From positions 1-64,000 of the forward strand of contig JABANN010000038.1 in the NCBI GenBank assembly GCA_013115125.1: a stretch of 64,000 bases of DNA, in the 5' to 3' direction. The stretch is from Perkinsus olseni (taxonomy: Eukaryota > Perkinsozoa > Perkinsida). Positions 59,883 to 64,000 of the stretch are shown here, piece after piece. The position numbers were made by a program, and so were the translations under genes. Positions within the stretch are counted from its first letter, which is position 1; each line of letters starts with the position of its first letter. Below the pieces are notes generated by a model. It saw nothing but the letters and a program-made list of their open reading frames with translations, did not search any database and was not told the DNA's origin.

Positions 59883-62800
59883 CTAGTGAGAACAGCGAAT
59901 TATGACGGGAACGCCTCCCTCAGTCCGGTCCCGTACGACCTTCTGCCACTTTTTCATGTCGTCCTGGAAAGCTCCTTCCTCCCCTTCCAGCAGAGCGATC
60001 TCTGCAATATTCCTGTTCACTGTGAAGTGCCACAACCTTATCGTGCTATCATCGCTGCATGTCGCCAGACACTGACCCTGCGGAGCCCACGCAGCGAACC
60101 TCGTAGACGCTATGTGACTGAGAGAAGCAACCACGATTTCCACAGGAACTGAAGCACATACACTAGTGGATCTTCGACAATAGCAACCTCGCAGGTTCTC
60201 ACCCAGGCATGGGCTCGGATCTCGGCTTGCCGGAGACAGCACTGAAGAGCTGCACAAGGACGTCCTCATTTGCTGATACTATAGTTGCACCGTTGGGAGA
60301 CCAGGACTGAAAAGGCGGCAATCAAGCGCCTCATAGAGAGCCTCGCCTACGAGTCGTATTCAAAGGAGGCATTATGATCCGTTCTACTGAAAGTATTGCT
60401 GCAGCCAGAGCCGCGGCGATCAGAATGAAATGGCTTAGCCTCAATGCGGGTTACGGAAAATGATCATGATGGCATCATTTGGCGACCCCACGAGGCCTTA
60501 CCACAAAACCGCTGAGGCACTGTATGGGCTCAATGTGAAGAGAGTTATCCACCAAGGTCCAGATCTTAATGGTAGCATCCGTGCTCGCCGTCGCCATCAG
60601 CTTGCTGCCTTCGACAGGACATAAGGCAATGCACGTGATGCTCTTATTGGGGTGACCTGAGGACACTCTCAATTCGCTCAGGTCGAGCCGGCCGAAGGCC
60701 ATCCTCAGCAAAAGTTATAGCTCAAAAATCATCAACAAGAACGTCGGCTGACGCGACGTTCAGTGCTACTCTAACTAACAAGCCTTCACTTCCCTACCTT
60801 CGAAGAGCATAGGATCGCCGGGGAGCCTTTCTGGCTCCGGAGGTCCCTCCTCTCCCCAACCGTCTTCCGGCTCTTCCGGTATTGGCAACACTTTCTCTGG
60901 TCCCCTCACAGCGTCCAATTTCACTATGTCCCAAAAACGAATGAAGCCGTCCTTTCCACCGCTAACGACGATACTGTCATCATATGCAGCCGAGCAGTCG
61001 ACCCAAAGTTGCTCGATTGGATCGTCCAGACGATCGTACGGGTTGGCGGCCAACATGGCAAGCTCCTCACCAGACTCGACGTCCCAAATCCTCAGCGACA
61101 GGTCGGTAGCAACAGAAAGTATCTTCTTGTCCCCGCCGCAGTATGTGAGTGAGTTCACCTCGCCCGTATGGCCGTGCATCGGCTCTCCATAGCTCGCGCC
61201 GGATACCACGTCCCACTGAGCGATACTGCCATCTTCCAACGACACCGCGAGGGTCTTCCCAGACGCGCTGAGCCGAGCGCAGCCAATTGGCTGGCCAGTA
61301 CTGACGGTCGAGCGCAGGCTCGAAGTCGGAAGATCCCAGATGCATATGTTCCCATCAGTTCCAGCTGAGATCATCGTGACCTCGTCGCTACACCCGACAA
61401 ACGGCACGGACTTGCTGTGCCCGTGCAAGGGGTCTCCTCGTGGAAGAGCAACGGTTGGCCGGAGATAATATGAACAGACTTCGGCTGGCAGACGGACCAT
61501 AGGCGGGTTCTTTGCGACCTCGGAATCCTCATCCGTGCCCGCCGGGATCGTCTCCGGTCCAGCAAAATTGAGGACAAGGGAACGAGGCGCGTCTGTGGCA
61601 CCACAGAAGTACTCTACTTGGAGTTTATGGTAGCCAGCCGTCAGCTCACTCTCGTACAGTGCATCCTCTTCAATCGCGAGTTTACCGTCCAGATAGACCT
61701 TCGCACATTTGTTTGATTCAACACTGAGGGCGTACCTGATGGCATCAAGCGTTACCGTGAGCGAGCAAGCCGTCAAGAGAAAAACGAAATTCTGAAAACT
61801 GGCTTCGAGAATTAATTAACGATATCTGACCACGGATCCTGCACGGAACTATTCAACGAAAAGCTATTCGGCATTTGCGCTGATGCCCGCGACAAGCAGG
61901 AGCAGCACGTACACCGCATCAATCGGCAAGAGTTAAAAAATTTTTCTCATATGATGAGTTAACGATTCTTCTTCGCCAAAGACGCGCCGTGCAAGTCGAC
62001 TTACTTTGCTCTCTTCTTCCCACCGCACTTGAGATTAAGGTAAGTCGTGAACCTCGCCGCGAAGGGCTTGCTGAATCTCTCCGGAAGATTCTCCCAAGCA
62101 ACGCCCGTTGTCGGCTCGAAATCCAGTTGTTTCTCAACGCGGACAACATCAGGGGACTTGGCTTCTGGAATTCTCCCTCCGAGATCTTCCGAAAAATATT
62201 CTCCCAGAAGCCCTGGTTTGCGGACCACCTGAACAGACCAGTGAGATCGACACCCAAGACAGCTACTTCCACCCTGGGCGGATGCGGAGGTGGGGAAGTA
62301 CAGGTAGTGGTTCACAAGGGCTCTTGCTACATAAATCCGACCATAGAAGAGCACAATCTCATAATACACCCTCCCAAACGTGACTAAATCTCAGAACGAC
62401 AGACGCTAGCTCCTGCGGGCACAAAGTGCCGCGCACCATCGTCCCGAAGGCGCAACCGATCGGCTATAGTCGTGATGAGGTGTGCCCGTAGCGGCGACAC
62501 ACCAAATGAGGTTAGCCGAGCGATTCCATGACGGGCAGTGAGGTACGTATCCGCCTGACGTCGTATCCTCGCTATTCGGCAGACATCGAGAGTAGCAAGG
62601 AACATGAGCCCTCATAAGAGCTTTGTTAGGATATCAAGAACTCGACGCTCACCTCCGATTGCTCCACTGAGTGCTGGAGAACGGCTGCCGGAACCTTCAT
62701 TTGCTCATCCCCTGTATCCGGGCCAGAGTAAAGGAGATTAAGGTACCCCTGTGGGCCCTCCGACGCCGAAAAGAATCTGCATAGTTGAGCAGAGTGGACG

Positions 62801-63993
62801 GCCTCCATTCGGCAACTCGCCCTATTCCCGAAGCAACTTTGGCATCCGACAATCAGACCGCGGCTCGTGAGCCAGCCAATGACCCCTCACGTCACTAACG
62901 TCTACGTTTTACTGCCACACTTACTTTAACGCTAGCCAAGGCATGAGAAGACTGCTACAGCAAGCAGCAGTCGAGAGCCGTATAGCCATTCCAAGAGGAG
63001 ATTCCACTCCGATCGAGGAGCGCGGCGCGGGAAAACCAGTTCGAGCCTCGAGGCGAGTACACTAGAGCACCGTCCACTCGCGGTTGAAGTACTTGTGAGT
63101 TCTAACACCTAATCCCGCCCGGTCCCTGCCTACTGAACAGTAACTCTGTGATTCCCAGGCATCAGCTGCGTCGCTCCGCTCGGACTCTCACTCTTATTAT
63201 CGACCACTAGTTTATCGTTCACATACATAAGAGATGGTCCGCCGCTGTCAAGGGTAAACGTGTACTCTCCCATCTTCGCAATGACCAAAAATGCCGACCA
63301 TCTGACTGCCACGTTTTGGCGCAGTTTTTCGGGCAAATGCCCCCAGCTGTCAGGGCCCTTGCAGATCTCCTGTTCAACGCAAGCATGGTCCGGCCGCAAT
63401 CCCATCAGACTCGGCACTCGATCGCCAACAGACATCTCGCCAAAACCAAAGTACTCGGTGAAAACACATTCAGGGAAATCTTTCTTCAGCAGAGCTCGTT
63501 CGCCCGTAGCCGTACTAGCGAGAGTCGTCAAAGATATCCTCTCCATGTCTATCATATTCTTGCCAAGATTTAGTTTGATAGCCGTCCTCGTGCGCCCTTC
63601 TTTCGGCTGCGCTATGTTCCACATCCCAACAGCACCCGAGCGGAGACTGCACATCTGGTCCGCTTTCAACACGAGCTCGTCCTCAGTGACCTTCCCAGTC
63701 GGTTTCCATTCCCACACGCCACAAAACTCCATCACAGCATCATTTTCATCCTTCGGACGAACCCAATGAGCGGGAACCTTCTTGTCCATCCCACCGTGGG
63801 AGTACACGATATCATACGTCCCATTGGCGTAACTCTCCTCCACCTTCCCGCTGCACCATCGGCCTTTCCCCTGGTAATTGACCATAACAACGTCCTCAGC
63901 CCCCAGTCGTTTCATCGCGAATCTGAATAAGCGGAGCGAAGCTACTGTAGTAAGAATCACCCATTCTGACACCACCACTGGTGAAGCCCTCAC
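59883..63993 (-). CDS. Tudor/SH3-like, PA14 and WD40 repeat region, partial at the window edge and probably fused to dynein
   Basis: Minus-strand exons in order: a small barrel-like start (DVVMVNYQGKGRWCSGKVEE, YDIVYSHGGMDKKVPAHWVR); PA14 one (KLRQNVAVRWSAFLVIAKMG, EYTFTLDSGGPSLMYVNDKL, continuing at 62626-62808); PA14 two (GLLGEYFSEDLGGRIPEAKS near 62200, joined to CAKVYLDGKLAIEEDALYES and KLQVEYFCGATDAPRSL); then WD40 blades (SAGTDGNICIWDLPTSS, LEDGSIAQWDV, ATDLSLRIWDV, SGGKDGFIRFWDI, ASTDATIKIWTL, SWSPNGATIVSANED, SDDSTIRLWHF). PA14 binds carbohydrate or protein; WD40 propellers bind partners. A candidate start is the ATG at 63915, but the phase suggests an exon further right. The frame ends with TAG at 59883, or splices into dynein before it. 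Confidence 0.75.
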
Positions 63994-64000
63994 CTGCCAT

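Noticed and set aside
1-64000. CRISPR arrays, rRNA operons, bacterial-type operons or riboswitches
   Set aside because: No regularly spaced repeats or rRNA signatures were seen, and the gene structures are spliceosomal eukaryotic.

Overview
This is a nuclear genome fragment of a protist. The best fit is an alveolate related to Perkinsus, inferred from gene content and style and not proven. It carries an axonemal inner-arm-type dynein heavy chain (so a flagellated organism), a BT1-family folate/biopterin-type transporter, many Gly-Lys and RS-rich nuclear proteins, and canonical GT-AG introns that are mostly only about 35-80 nt long. Genes are close together on both strands. Because of the dense introns most genes do not appear as single long ORFs; I built the models by joining exons by eye at splice sites with matching phase. 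Protein ends and some junctions are therefore approximate unless an entry says the phase was checked.

Layout, left to right. 1-3.2 kb: a weak ORF with a striking hairpin, then an intronless BT1 transporter (minus). 4.3-7.4 kb: an intron-rich minus-strand gene for a helical-repeat protein resembling organellar HPR/OPR-type RNA-binding proteins. 7.8-10.2 kb: two minus-strand hypothetical genes, one with an SH3b-like middle and Gly/Lys/Tyr-rich tail. 10.2-12.2 kb: little of note. 12.3-13.3 kb: a four-exon HAD-like hydrolase (minus). 13.6-16.4 kb: plus-strand exons of an unknown protein that leads into a membrane and Cys-rich region. 16.5-19.4 kb: a KRI1-like ribosome-biogenesis factor (minus). 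19.6-22.8 kb: a FUBP-like multi-KH protein (minus). 23.1-25.9 kb: a large disordered protein (minus). 26.1-27.6 kb: a Bax inhibitor-1 family membrane protein (minus). 28-29.8 kb: two small Tyr/Pro-rich hypothetical genes (minus). 30.2-30.8 kb: V-ATPase proteolipid subunit c (minus, three exons, phases checked). 32.9-35.9 kb: two RS-rich genes (plus). 36.2-41.1 kb: a PX-domain protein with a long unidentified tail (plus). 41.25-43.2 kb: mRNA cap guanine-N7 methyltransferase with a large unexplained N-terminal domain (plus). 43.3-45.3 kb: a J-domain protein with HPN in place of HPD (plus). 45.8-64 kb: a dynein heavy chain preceded on the same strand by exons for a Tudor/SH3-like module, PA14 domains and WD40 repeats.

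The most interesting region is that last one. The dynein exons begin under 100 nt after the WD40 exon, have no start codon of their own and lack the usual heavy-chain tail, so PA14-WD40-dynein may be one gene that runs off the right edge. The other noteworthy items are hairpin modules in and around introns (candidate introner-like elements), the HPN J-protein, and the cap methyltransferase N-terminal domain.
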